From Desulfuromonas sp. (GTDB taxonomy: Bacteria > Desulfobacterota > Desulfuromonadia > Desulfuromonadales > Trichloromonadaceae): a stretch of 5,459 nucleotides of DNA. How positions within the stretch are numbered: the first letter of the stretch is position 1; each line of letters opens with the position of its first letter. The stretch spans positions 1 through 5,459 of the forward strand of contig JAQYWA010000160.1 of assembly GCA_030145265.1 (NCBI GenBank). The letters are read 5' to 3'. Below are positions 1 through 5,304 of the stretch, one piece after another. Both the position numbers and the translations under genes were made by a program. Below the pieces are notes generated by a model. That model saw only the letters and a program-made list of their open reading frames with translations. It was not told the DNA's origin and ran no database searches.

Positions 1-948
1 GTCAATATTTTCGCCCATGGCTACGGCGATATCGGCGAAACGCTTAGGATTGGCGATCATGTTGAACTCGCAGACCGAAGGCAGCAGAATCGCGTTGCAG
101 ACGCCGTGAGGCAGGTTGTAGAAACCACCGAGCTGATGAGCCATAGCATGAACGTAGCCGAGGCTGGCATTGTTAAAAGCCATACCAGCCAGGTATTCGG
201 CATAAGCCATCTTGTCGCGAGCTTCGAGGTTCTGACCATTGGCCACGACGGGACGCAGGTACTCGGCGACCAGCTCAATGGCTTTGATGGCGCAGGCATC
301 GGTGATCGGAGTAGCGATAGTCGAAACATAGGCCTCAACAGCGTGAGTCAAAGCGTCCATGCCGGTGGCTGCAGTCAGGGGAGCAGGCTTACCAACCATG
401 AGAACGGGATCGTTGATGGCCACATTGGGGGTACAGCGCCAGTCGACGATGGCCATCTTGACGTGAGTGTCGGTGTTGGTGATGATGCAGAAGCGGGTCA
501 TCTCCGAAGCGGTACCGGCGGTGGTGTTGATGGCAACGAAGGGAGGCATTGCCTTGGTGGTCTTGTTGACCCCTTCGAGATCGCGGACGTGGCCGCCGTT
601 GGTGGCGACCATGGCGATGCCCTTGGCGCAGTCGTGGGAGCTACCACCGCCGAGGGAGATGATGGTGTCGCACTTCTCGTCCTGGTAGATCTTCAGGCCG
701 TCATGCACATTGGTATCAGTCGGGTTGGGCTCAGCGCCGTCAAAAATAACGACCGCGACACCGGCAGCCTCAACCTGCTCCTTGATCTGGTCAGCCATCC
801 CCATGGCCGAGATCCCTTTGTCGGTAACGAGCAGCGCCTTGGTGCCGCCGAGGGCCTTGACCTGGTCTCCGGTCTCTTTGGAGCAGCCGACGCCCATCAG
901 GGAGACGGTGGGAATAAAGAACCCGTAAGTCTGATCTGCTAATGCCAT
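1..948 (-). CDS. Iron-containing alcohol dehydrogenase (group III), 3' end off the left edge
   Basis: NAD(P)-dependent, metal-dependent interconversion of a primary alcohol and its aldehyde in the cytoplasm. The visible 316 residues begin MALADQTYGFFIP; about 65 C-terminal residues of the usual ~380 lie beyond the left edge. Seen: dinucleotide-binding GGGSSHD at 100-106, TTAGTASE at 142-149, MDALTHAVEAY at 197-207, and a histidine-rich segment at 266-282. By alignment from memory with E. coli FucO, the metal ligands are Asp198, His202, His267 and His281, all intact; His271 is the extra conserved histidine. The ATG is chosen because AGGAG (960-956) lies 7 nt upstream and the N-terminus matches the family. 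It resembles the FucO/Zymomonas AdhB/Desulfovibrio Adh group. The true substrate (ethanol, 1,2-propanediol, 2,3-butanediol or other) cannot be told. It is transcribed divergently from the tungstate operon and probably from the sigma-54 promoter described below. A long plus-strand reading frame over it is only its antisense shadow. Confidence 0.95.
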   Translation of the reverse strand, partial: MALADQTYGFFIPTVSLMGVGCSKETGDQVKALGGTKALLVTDKGISAMGMADQIKEQVEAAGVAVVIFDGAEPNPTDTNVHDGLKIYQDEKCDTIISLGGGSSHDCAKGIAMVATNGGHVRDLEGVNKTTKAMPPFVAINTTAGTASEMTRFCIITNTDTHVKMAIVDWRCTPNVAINDPVLMVGKPAPLTAATGMDALTHAVEAYVSTIATPITDACAIKAIELVAEYLRPVVANGQNLEARDKMAYAEYLAGMAFNNASLGYVHAMAHQLGGFYNLPHGVCNAILLPSVCEFNMIANPKRFADIAVAMGENID

Positions 949-1098
949 TTTTTCTCTCCTCTTGTGTTGTTGATGATTGAGCCCACTGACAACAATGCAA
1001 TGGGATCCGCCTGTTTCCTTCAGGCATAGAGCGCCGAACACCGACGCCTGCCCTGTCCAATAGTCAGGTTGAAACCAAACAAAAAAATCAAACGCTGG
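949..1098 (-). other. Predicted 5' leader of the minus-strand alcohol dehydrogenase mRNA
   Basis: This is the stretch between the predicted sigma-54 start site (about 1098) and the alcohol dehydrogenase start codon at 948. It is unusually long at about 150 nt and carries no plausible reading frame. Two inverted repeats are visible: GCCTG/CAGGC (1009-1013 with 1021-1025, 7-nt loop), and TTGTTG/CAACAA (967-972 with 990-995), whose outer 3-bp arm (962-964 with 998-1000) lies just upstream of the Shine-Dalgarno at 956-960. They could modulate translation or mRNA stability, but neither is strong, so this is only a description. Confidence 0.35.
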
Positions 1099-1108
1099 TT
1101 GACCCTTG

Positions 1109-1124
1109 AGCAACAACGATGCCA
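1109..1124 (-). promoter_or_regulatory. Sigma-54 (RpoN) -24/-12 promoter for the alcohol dehydrogenase
   Basis: The minus strand reads TGGCATCGTTGTTGCT, against the RpoN consensus TGGCAC-N5-TTGC(A/T). The invariant GG (1123-1122) and GC (1111-1110) are exactly 10 bp apart; the only deviation in the core is T for C at the sixth base. Transcription would start near 1098 and read into the alcohol dehydrogenase. RpoN promoters need a distant activator, which fits the repeated elements 100-280 bp upstream (1224-1376). I found no equally good match on the plus strand in this gap at the places I checked. The start site has not been shown. Confidence 0.65.
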
Positions 1125-1223
1125 TCTGCGAAAAAACAGCACAATATGCCGTAAACACAATGGTTTTTCTGTTCAGAAAGGACGGGACCAGCCACCTGTC
1201 CCACTGCCCCACAACGGCCCGGT

Positions 1224-1376
1224 CTGTTCCACATTGTGCCAACCTGCACCACCAGGCACACCAGTCGACAGATAGTCCAAGCCCGCCAGCAACAAACAGG
1301 GAGGCAGTCCCAACCAGGCCCATAATGGAACGATACGCCCCACCATGGAACACGCGATGGGTCCACAGTGGAACAG
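1224..1376. promoter_or_regulatory. Repeated TGGAAC/GTTCCA elements, candidate upstream activator sites
   Basis: TGGAAC occurs three times in direct orientation at 1326-1331, 1346-1351 and 1369-1374, with 20 and 23 bp spacing, about two helical turns. The inverse GTTCCA is at 1226-1231. The outermost copies form an exact 9-bp inverted pair, CTGTTCCAC (1224-1232) and GTGGAACAG (1368-1376). Two small dyads overlap them: CACA-T-TGTG (1230-1238) and TCCAC-A-GTGGA (1362-1372). Relative to the predicted RpoN start at about 1098, these sit roughly 125-280 bp upstream, the usual place for an enhancer-binding protein. The identity of the activator is unknown. Confidence 0.4.
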
Positions 1377-1401
1377 CCCGGACTTTCAGCGCAAACCACC
1401 T

Positions 1402-1423
1402 GAAAAGAAATGAAATTCTTTTC
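1402..1423. repeat. AT-rich inverted repeat in the divergent region
   Basis: A perfect 8-bp dyad, GAAAAGAA (1402-1409) and TTCTTTTC (1416-1423), is separated by 6 bp. It stands out as an AT-rich block between GC-richer stretches. A second, shorter dyad, TTTCGA (1420-1425) with TCGAAA (1441-1446), overlaps its right end. The position between the two divergent transcription units suits an operator or promoter region, but I cannot assign a regulator or a convincing -35/-10 pair. Another 6-bp pair, CGGAAA/TTTCCG, lies at 1464-1469 and 1481-1486. Confidence 0.35.
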
Positions 1424-1506
1424 GATTTCTCAAAAACTCTTCGAAACCGGCACATACCGTAGACGGAAAGGAAGCATTTATTTCCGGATCTTCTGCCGAT
1501 CAAGCG

Positions 1507-1548
1507 ATGTTCGAGACTTGTGCACGGGTTTTGCAATTTGCCGAACAT
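1507..1548. promoter_or_regulatory. Inverted repeat just upstream of the riboswitch, possible operator
   Basis: ATGTTCG (1507-1513) and CGAACAT (1542-1548) are exact inverted copies 28 bp apart, ending directly before the leader RNA. The promoter of the tup operon should lie in or just before this interval, since the RNA must be transcribed from upstream of about 1550. No clear sigma-70 hexamer pair is visible; TGCAAT at 1532-1537 is the nearest -10-like element and lacks a -35 partner. The pair could be a tungstate- or molybdate-responsive operator, or chance. Confidence 0.3.
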
Positions 1549-1660
1549 ATCTCCGAGCCCATCCTCCTAAAGGAAATTTCCCACGGGGGCCGGCCAACGG
1601 GTTGCGCTGGAAACGGCGCAGCCTCCCGTATTCGAAAAGGAGAATCTCCAGCAGGCGGCC
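1549..1660 (+). promoter_or_regulatory. Moco/Tuco-family riboswitch upstream of tupABC-moeA
   Basis: An 8-bp stem pairs 1600-1607 (GGTTGCGC) with 1616-1623 (GCGCAGCC, one G-U) around an 8-nt loop. It is preceded by GGCCAACG and followed at once by TCCCGTATTCGAAAAGGAG. From memory, the E. coli moaA Moco riboswitch has GCCACCAGG, a stem-loop closing with GCC, then TCCCGTATCTGGAAAGGTG; the order and most bases agree. The 5' segment GAGCCCATCCTCC (1555-1567) parallels the E. coli AGCC...CACC strand, and CTCC (1564-1567) can pair with GGAG (1639-1642). Only about 31 nt separate that strand from the stem, against roughly 55 in E. coli, so a hairpin (P3) appears to be missing, as reported for variants proposed to sense tungsten cofactor. 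Placement before a tungstate importer and moeA agrees. The boundaries and the P2 pairing are uncertain. Confidence 0.8.
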
Positions 1661-1679
1661 AATCTGACCGTGAAAAAAC

Positions 1680-1735
1680 AGGGGGTTCTTCCACATCAAC
1701 AGGGAGAATCCCCTTCAAACTTCATGGGAAGGAAC
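1680..1735 (+). promoter_or_regulatory. Riboswitch expression platform: strong hairpin competing with Shine-Dalgarno pairing
   Basis: Positions 1680-1692 pair with 1702-1714 in a 13-bp stem (two G-U) with a 9-nt loop. The bases after it are TCAAACTT, not a T tract, so it is a poor intrinsic terminator. The same left arm, GTTCTTCC (1685-1692), can instead pair with GGAA and GAAC at 1727-1730 and 1732-1735 with one bulged G. That would bury the tupA Shine-Dalgarno AAGGA (1729-1733). The two folds exclude each other, which suggests control of translation initiation. GGAGAA at 1639-1644 in the aptamer is repeated at 1703-1708 inside the hairpin, giving a possible link between the aptamer and the switch. 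Confidence 0.55.
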
Positions 1736-1742
1736 AAAGAAC

Positions 1743-2555
1743 GTGAAAGGTCCTATGATTAAAGGAATGCTGGCCATGGCAGCCATCCTGCTCGTTTTCT
1801 GCGGGACCGCCGGTGCGGAAGAACGTCTTCGACTTGCCACGACCACTTCGACAGAAAACTCGGGACTGCTGTCAGTGCTGCTCCCTCCGTTCGAGGCGGC
1901 CAGCGACTGCAAGGTTGACGTCATTGCCGTGGGCACCGGCAAGGCAATCAAACTGGGCCAGAACGGCGACGTCGACGTGATCCTGGTTCATGCCCGGGCC
2001 CGCGAGGACAAGTTTGTCGCTGAGGGCTACGGCACCACGCGCCAGGATGTGATGTACAACGATTTCGTGATCGTCGGCCCCCCCGCCGACCCGGCCGGCA
2101 TTGCAGAGCTGAAAGACGCCGGCGAAGCCCTTGCCCGCATTGCCAAAGCTGAGTCCACCTTCGTCAGCCGCGGCGACGACTCCGGTACCCACACCAAGGA
2201 AAAGAACCTGTGGAAGTCGGCAGGGGTCGCCCCGGCTGGCGCCTGGTACCTGGAAGCCGGTCGCGGCATGGGGGAGGTCCTGACCATGGCCGACCAGCGC
2301 CAGGGCTACGCCCTGACCGACCGCGGCACCTATATCGCCTACAGCAGCAAGGTCGAGCTGAAGGTCCTGACCGAAGGCGACAAAGAACTGTTCAATCCCT
2401 ATGGCGTCATTCCGGTGAACCCGGCAAAGCACCCCCATGTCAGGAAGGAACTGGCCGCCGCCTTTGCCGACTACCTCGTCTCCGAAAAAGCTCAGCAGCT
2501 GATCGCCGGATACCGCAAGTACGACCAGCAGCTCTTTTTCATCTACGACAAATAA
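1743..2555 (+). CDS. tupA: Tungstate ABC transporter, periplasmic substrate-binding protein TupA
   Basis: Captures tungstate in the periplasm and delivers it to TupB. The 270-residue product starts with a Sec signal peptide: lysines at 2 and 7, hydrophobic core 9-20, and cleavage after Ala25 (GTAGA|EE). Cys20 lacks a proper lipobox, so a soluble protein is likely. Mature-protein hallmarks are TTTS at 33-36, the GTGKA loop at 64-68 and SRGDDSGTHTKE at 142-153. With 25 residues removed, Ser36, Arg143 and Thr149 become 11, 118 and 124, the positions I recall for oxyanion contacts in Desulfovibrio alaskensis TupA. The TTTS and SRGDDSGTH motifs separate TupA from ModA and WtpA. The GTG start at 1743 is chosen over ATG at 1755 because AAGGA (1729-1733) is 9 nt away. 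It is the first gene of the operon, downstream of the riboswitch. Confidence 0.95.
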   Translation: MKGPMIKGMLAMAAILLVFCGTAGAEERLRLATTTSTENSGLLSVLLPPFEAASDCKVDVIAVGTGKAIKLGQNGDVDVILVHARAREDKFVAEGYGTTRQDVMYNDFVIVGPPADPAGIAELKDAGEALARIAKAESTFVSRGDDSGTHTKEKNLWKSAGVAPAGAWYLEAGRGMGEVLTMADQRQGYALTDRGTYIAYSSKVELKVLTEGDKELFNPYGVIPVNPAKHPHVRKELAAAFADYLVSEKAQQLIAGYRKYDQQLFFIYDK

Positions 2556-2565
2556 GGAAGCCACC

Positions 2566-3252
2566 TTGGAGTACCTGAGCTCATCGCTGGGCACAGCACT
2601 GGCGCTGATCGTCAGCATGGACAGGGAGGTTCTGTCAACCGTCTGGACCTCCCTGTCCCTCTCCCTGGTCTCCATCGGGATGGCCGCCCTGATCGGCATC
2701 CCCGTCGGAGCCTGGCTGTCCATGGGGCGAGTGCCGCTGCGTCGGCTGTGCATCACTCTGCTCAACACCCTGATGGCCCTGCCGACGGTAGTCGTCGGAC
2801 TGGTCATCTTCGGTCTGCTCAGCCGCCAGGGACCACTCGGTTCATGGGGACTGCTCTTCACCCCCTGGGCGATGATCATCGGACAGACCGTACTGGCCAC
2901 TCCGATCGTCGCCAACTACACCCTCGGCGCCCTGTCCGGAGCCGATCCGCGCATCCTGCCGACGGCCCTGACCCTGGGAGCCAGTCCCCTGCAGGGGGCC
3001 TGGCAGCTGCTTTTAGAGGTGCGCTTCGGCATTATGGCGGCAATCATTGCCGGCTTCGGCCGAGTCATCGCCGAAGTAGGCGTAGCGATGATGCTCGGCG
3101 GAAACATTCGCGGCTACACCCGCACCATGACCACCGCCATCGCCCTGGAAACAAGCAAGGGGGAATTCGCCTTCGGCCTGGCACTCGGGCTGGTGCTGAT
3201 GACAGTGGCACTAGCGGTCAATCTTCTATTAAATCTGCTTCAGCAAAGGTAG
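2566..3252 (+). CDS. tupB: Tungstate ABC transporter, permease TupB
   Basis: Inner-membrane channel subunit of the tungstate importer, 228 residues, a usual length for TupB. Hydrophobic segments lie at about 24-52, 61-85, 94-116, 154-178 and 202-225, with a weaker one near the N-terminus. The cytoplasmic coupling (EAA-like) loop is at about 132-156, with Gly138 in ALTLGASPLQGAW, followed by IIAGFGRVIAEVG at 160-172, a stretch typical of binding-protein-dependent permeases that contact the ATPase. The start is TTG at 2566: AAGGA (2554-2558), which overlaps the tupA stop codon, sits 7 nt upstream, and the next ATG (codon 18) has no comparable site. The gap to tupA is only 10 nt, so translational coupling is likely. 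Confidence 0.93.
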   Translation: MEYLSSSLGTALALIVSMDREVLSTVWTSLSLSLVSIGMAALIGIPVGAWLSMGRVPLRRLCITLLNTLMALPTVVVGLVIFGLLSRQGPLGSWGLLFTPWAMIIGQTVLATPIVANYTLGALSGADPRILPTALTLGASPLQGAWQLLLEVRFGIMAAIIAGFGRVIAEVGVAMMLGGNIRGYTRTMTTAIALETSKGEFAFGLALGLVLMTVALAVNLLLNLLQQR

Positions 3253-3255
3253 CCT

Positions 3256-3990
3256 ATGCAACCGATCTACAGTCTGCAGCATATCGTGAAGCGGTACGAC
3301 TCCCGGTTGGTCCTCGACATCGACCAGTTAGAGCTCATCCCGGGCCAGAGTTATGCCCTGCTCGGCCCGAACGGTGCCGGCAAAAGCACCCTGCTCGAAC
3401 TGCTTGCCCTGCTCTCCCAGCCAACCGCGGGCAACCTGCAGTTCGCCGGAGAAACCGTGCACTGGAATAAGCGTAGCCTGCGTTCTCAACGGGAACGGAT
3501 TACTCTGGTTCACCAGGCCCCCTACCTGTTCAACCGCAGCGTTTTCGACAACATCGCTTTCGGTCTTTCCCTGCGGGGAATTCACGGCGCCAGGCAGCGG
3601 CAAACCATCGCCGCCGCCCTTGAAAGGGTCGGACTGGCGGATTTTGCCCCTCGCCATGCCCGTCGACTTTCCGGAGGTGAAGCACAACGGGTCGCCCTTG
3701 CCAGAGCACTGGCGCTCAGACCGGAAGTTCTGCTGCTCGACGAACCGACCGCCAGCATCCATAGTGAAACGGTGCCGGTTCTGGAACAGGTGATCAACGA
3801 ACTCCGTGCTTCCGGAACAACCCTGATCATCGCCACTCATGATCCCCAGCAGGCAGCCAGGCTGCAGTGCCACCCGCTGATGCTCGAAAACGGACAGCTG
3901 GCTGACCCGGTCCAGCGCTGCCAGCAAACAGACCATCCGCCCCTGCCGGAAACCGGTCGATCAACCTGCGGCCACTGTTGCGCCGCCTGA
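3256..3990 (+). CDS. tupC: Tungstate ABC transporter, ATP-binding protein TupC
   Basis: Cytoplasmic ATPase powering tungstate import through TupB, 244 residues. Motifs in order: Walker A GPNGAGKST 37-45, Q-loop Gln87 (VHQAPYLF), signature LSGGEAQR 138-145, Walker B VLLLDEP 158-164, and switch His195 (ATHD). All catalytic residues are present. Two oddities: the D-loop reads ASIHSE, with His169 where Asp is normal, and the last nine residues are STCGHCCAA, a CxxCC cluster (Cys238, 241, 242) after a short Pro-rich linker, with Cys205 and Cys222 nearby. There is no molybdate-binding TOBE domain, unlike ModC; this supports TupC together with the neighbours. ATG 3256 follows the tupB stop by 3 nt, with AAAGG at 3245-3249 as ribosome binding site. 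Confidence 0.93.
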   Translation: MQPIYSLQHIVKRYDSRLVLDIDQLELIPGQSYALLGPNGAGKSTLLELLALLSQPTAGNLQFAGETVHWNKRSLRSQRERITLVHQAPYLFNRSVFDNIAFGLSLRGIHGARQRQTIAAALERVGLADFAPRHARRLSGGEAQRVALARALALRPEVLLLDEPTASIHSETVPVLEQVINELRASGTTLIIATHDPQQAARLQCHPLMLENGQLADPVQRCQQTDHPPLPETGRSTCGHCCAA

Positions 3991-4008
3991 TTTTGCAACG
4001 AGGATATG

Positions 4009-5223
4009 ATGCCCACTTTTGAAGAAGCCAGAAGCTCCATACTGCAACAGGTTGCCCCTCTCGGGATCGAGCGGATATCTCTGCTTGATGCCGGCGGCCG
4101 TATCATCGCTGAAAACGTTACCGCCCCCTGGGACATGCCACGTTGGAACAATTCGGCCATGGATGGCTTCGCTATTCGTTTCTCCGACTGGCAAAACTCG
4201 CCCCGCCTGAAGGTCGAGGGCTACATTCCAGCCGGTGGGACTGCTGAAAAGACCGTTGCCCCGGGAACCGCAGTACGGATCATGACCGGGGCGCCGATTC
4301 CTCCAGGCGCCGACGCCGTGGTGCCGATCGAACAGACCGAGGAAAACGGCGGGGAGATCCTAATCAATGGCCAAGTCAGAATACATGACCATATTCGCTT
4401 CGCCGCCGAAGATGTAAAAACCGGTGAACGCATCATTCCCGCCGGAACCCTGTTGCGCCCGGCGGAAATCGGCATGCTCGCCTCCTTCAGCAAGATATTC
4501 ATCCCGGTCTACCGGCGAGCCCGGGTCGCCATCCTCTCAACCGGCGACGAACTGATCGAGCCAGGTGAAACAGCCGGGGCAGGCCAGATCATCAACAGTA
4601 ATTCACTGGCGCTGGCGGCCGCCCTTAGTGAGATCGGAGCCGAACCGGTGTTCCTCGGCATCGCCCGGGACAACCGCGAAGCGCACCGGGAAAAACTGTC
4701 AGAAGGGCTGAAGGCCGATGCCTTGATCACCTCGGCCGGGGTTTCTGCCGGAGACCGCGACCTGGTCCGGGAAACCCTCGATGAACTTGGAGTGGAGTCG
4801 GTGTTCTGGAAAGTAGACATCAAACCGGGACGACCGACCGCCTTCGCCAGACACGGTAATACGCCGGTTTTTTCCCTCCCCGGCAACCCGGTTTCAACCA
4901 TGATCACATTCGAAGAACTGGTCCGCCCGGCCCTACTGAGGATGATGGGTCACCAGAGGGTGATCAAGCCGACGGTCAGGGCCGTTCTTACCGAGCCGGT
5001 AAGCAAAAAACCAGGGCGACTCCATTTCCTGCGGGTCCAGATAAAGGTCGACGAAGGACTTTACCTGGCCAACCCTTCGGGCGACCAGAATACCGGCATC
5101 CTGAAAACCATGGTCAGGGCCGGCGGACTGGCGCTGCTACCAGCCGAACGCGAACATTTCGAAGCGGGCGACCTGGTGGAAGTGCACCTGCTAGGGGGCG
5201 GGCTTGAGATGCTGGATAAGTGA
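4009..5223 (+). CDS. moeA: Molybdopterin molybdenumtransferase MoeA (probable tungsten-cofactor form)
   Basis: Inserts the oxyanion into adenylated molybdopterin, the last common step of Moco/Tuco synthesis, in the cytoplasm. The 404 residues match the usual length. Order: MoeA N-terminal region about 2-168 with NSAMDGFA (48-55; Asp52 corresponds to E. coli Asp59), GTAVRIMTGAPIPPGADAVV at 86-105, the MoCF-binding domain about 171-310 with STGDELIEPG (177-186), TSAGVSAGDRD (241-251), KPGRP (272-276) and LPGNPVST (290-297), then the C-terminal beta domain to about 398. TSAGVSAG and KPGRP depart slightly from the E. coli-type TSGGVSVG and KPGKP. ATG 4009 is preferred over the adjoining ATG 4006 because AGGA (4001-4004) is 4 nt from the former and only 1 nt from the latter. 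It lies 18 nt after tupC in the same operon, so tungstate is the likely metal; general Moco synthesis is the alternative. Confidence 0.93.
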   Translation: MPTFEEARSSILQQVAPLGIERISLLDAGGRIIAENVTAPWDMPRWNNSAMDGFAIRFSDWQNSPRLKVEGYIPAGGTAEKTVAPGTAVRIMTGAPIPPGADAVVPIEQTEENGGEILINGQVRIHDHIRFAAEDVKTGERIIPAGTLLRPAEIGMLASFSKIFIPVYRRARVAILSTGDELIEPGETAGAGQIINSNSLALAAALSEIGAEPVFLGIARDNREAHREKLSEGLKADALITSAGVSAGDRDLVRETLDELGVESVFWKVDIKPGRPTAFARHGNTPVFSLPGNPVSTMITFEELVRPALLRMMGHQRVIKPTVRAVLTEPVSKKPGRLHFLRVQIKVDEGLYLANPSGDQNTGILKTMVRAGGLALLPAEREHFEAGDLVEVHLLGGGLEMLDK

Positions 5224-5304
5224 TTGAGGCATAGCCCCGATCCAGCGGTCATGCTATGATTAAAATGTTTTCCAAGCGGTATAATTGAACGGGAGCCGAA
5301 ATCA
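5224..5304 (+). promoter_or_regulatory. moeA-alcohol dehydrogenase gap with inverted repeat and -10-like elements
   Basis: CATAGC (5230-5235) and GCTATG (5253-5258) form a 6-bp inverted repeat with a 17-nt loop, followed by ATTAAAATGTTTTCC. This is too weak for a confident terminator. TATGAT (5255-5260) and a perfect TATAAT (5280-5285) resemble -10 boxes, but neither has a -35 box at the right distance, and a start from the second would fall inside the GGGAG ribosome binding site (5291-5295). The downstream gene may be co-transcribed with moeA, or driven by a weak promoter here. Confidence 0.25.

Noticed and set aside
106..942. Long plus-strand open frame (278 codons) at the left end
   Set aside because: It is the exact antisense of the alcohol dehydrogenase, whose minus-strand translation has all family motifs and metal ligands. 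The plus-strand product resembles no family and starts inside the gene.
1456..1472. CCGTA-N3-GGAAAGG resembling a second Moco-riboswitch core upstream of the first
   Set aside because: The hallmark stem-loop closing directly before this string is absent; the nearest hairpin (1402-1423) is 34 nt away and ends in TTCTTTTC instead of GCC. Judged a chance match.
1088..1699. Several small open frames on both strands in the divergent gap (for example 1106-1462 plus, 1088-1399 minus, 1410-1667 plus)
   Set aside because: They overlap each other and the promoter, activator and riboswitch elements, have no convincing ribosome binding sites, and their products are of odd composition with no recognisable domain.
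1680..1714. Intrinsic transcription terminator
   Set aside because: The 13-bp hairpin is strong but is followed by TCAAACTT, not a T tract, so a role in translational control is more likely.
1743..2555. TupA as a lipoprotein because of Cys20 in the signal peptide
   Set aside because: The residues before it (LVF) do not fit a lipobox, while GTAGA|EE at 21-25 is a good signal peptidase I site.
1872..2915. Minus-strand open frame of 347 codons across tupA and tupB
   Set aside because: Antisense shadow in GC-rich coding DNA; it crosses a gene boundary, and the sense strand encodes clear TupA and TupB.
5280..5285. Perfect TATAAT as a sigma-70 promoter for the second alcohol dehydrogenase
   Set aside because: No -35 box at 16-18 bp, and the implied start (about 5292) would cut into the ribosome binding site of the gene. 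Kept only as a low-confidence note.
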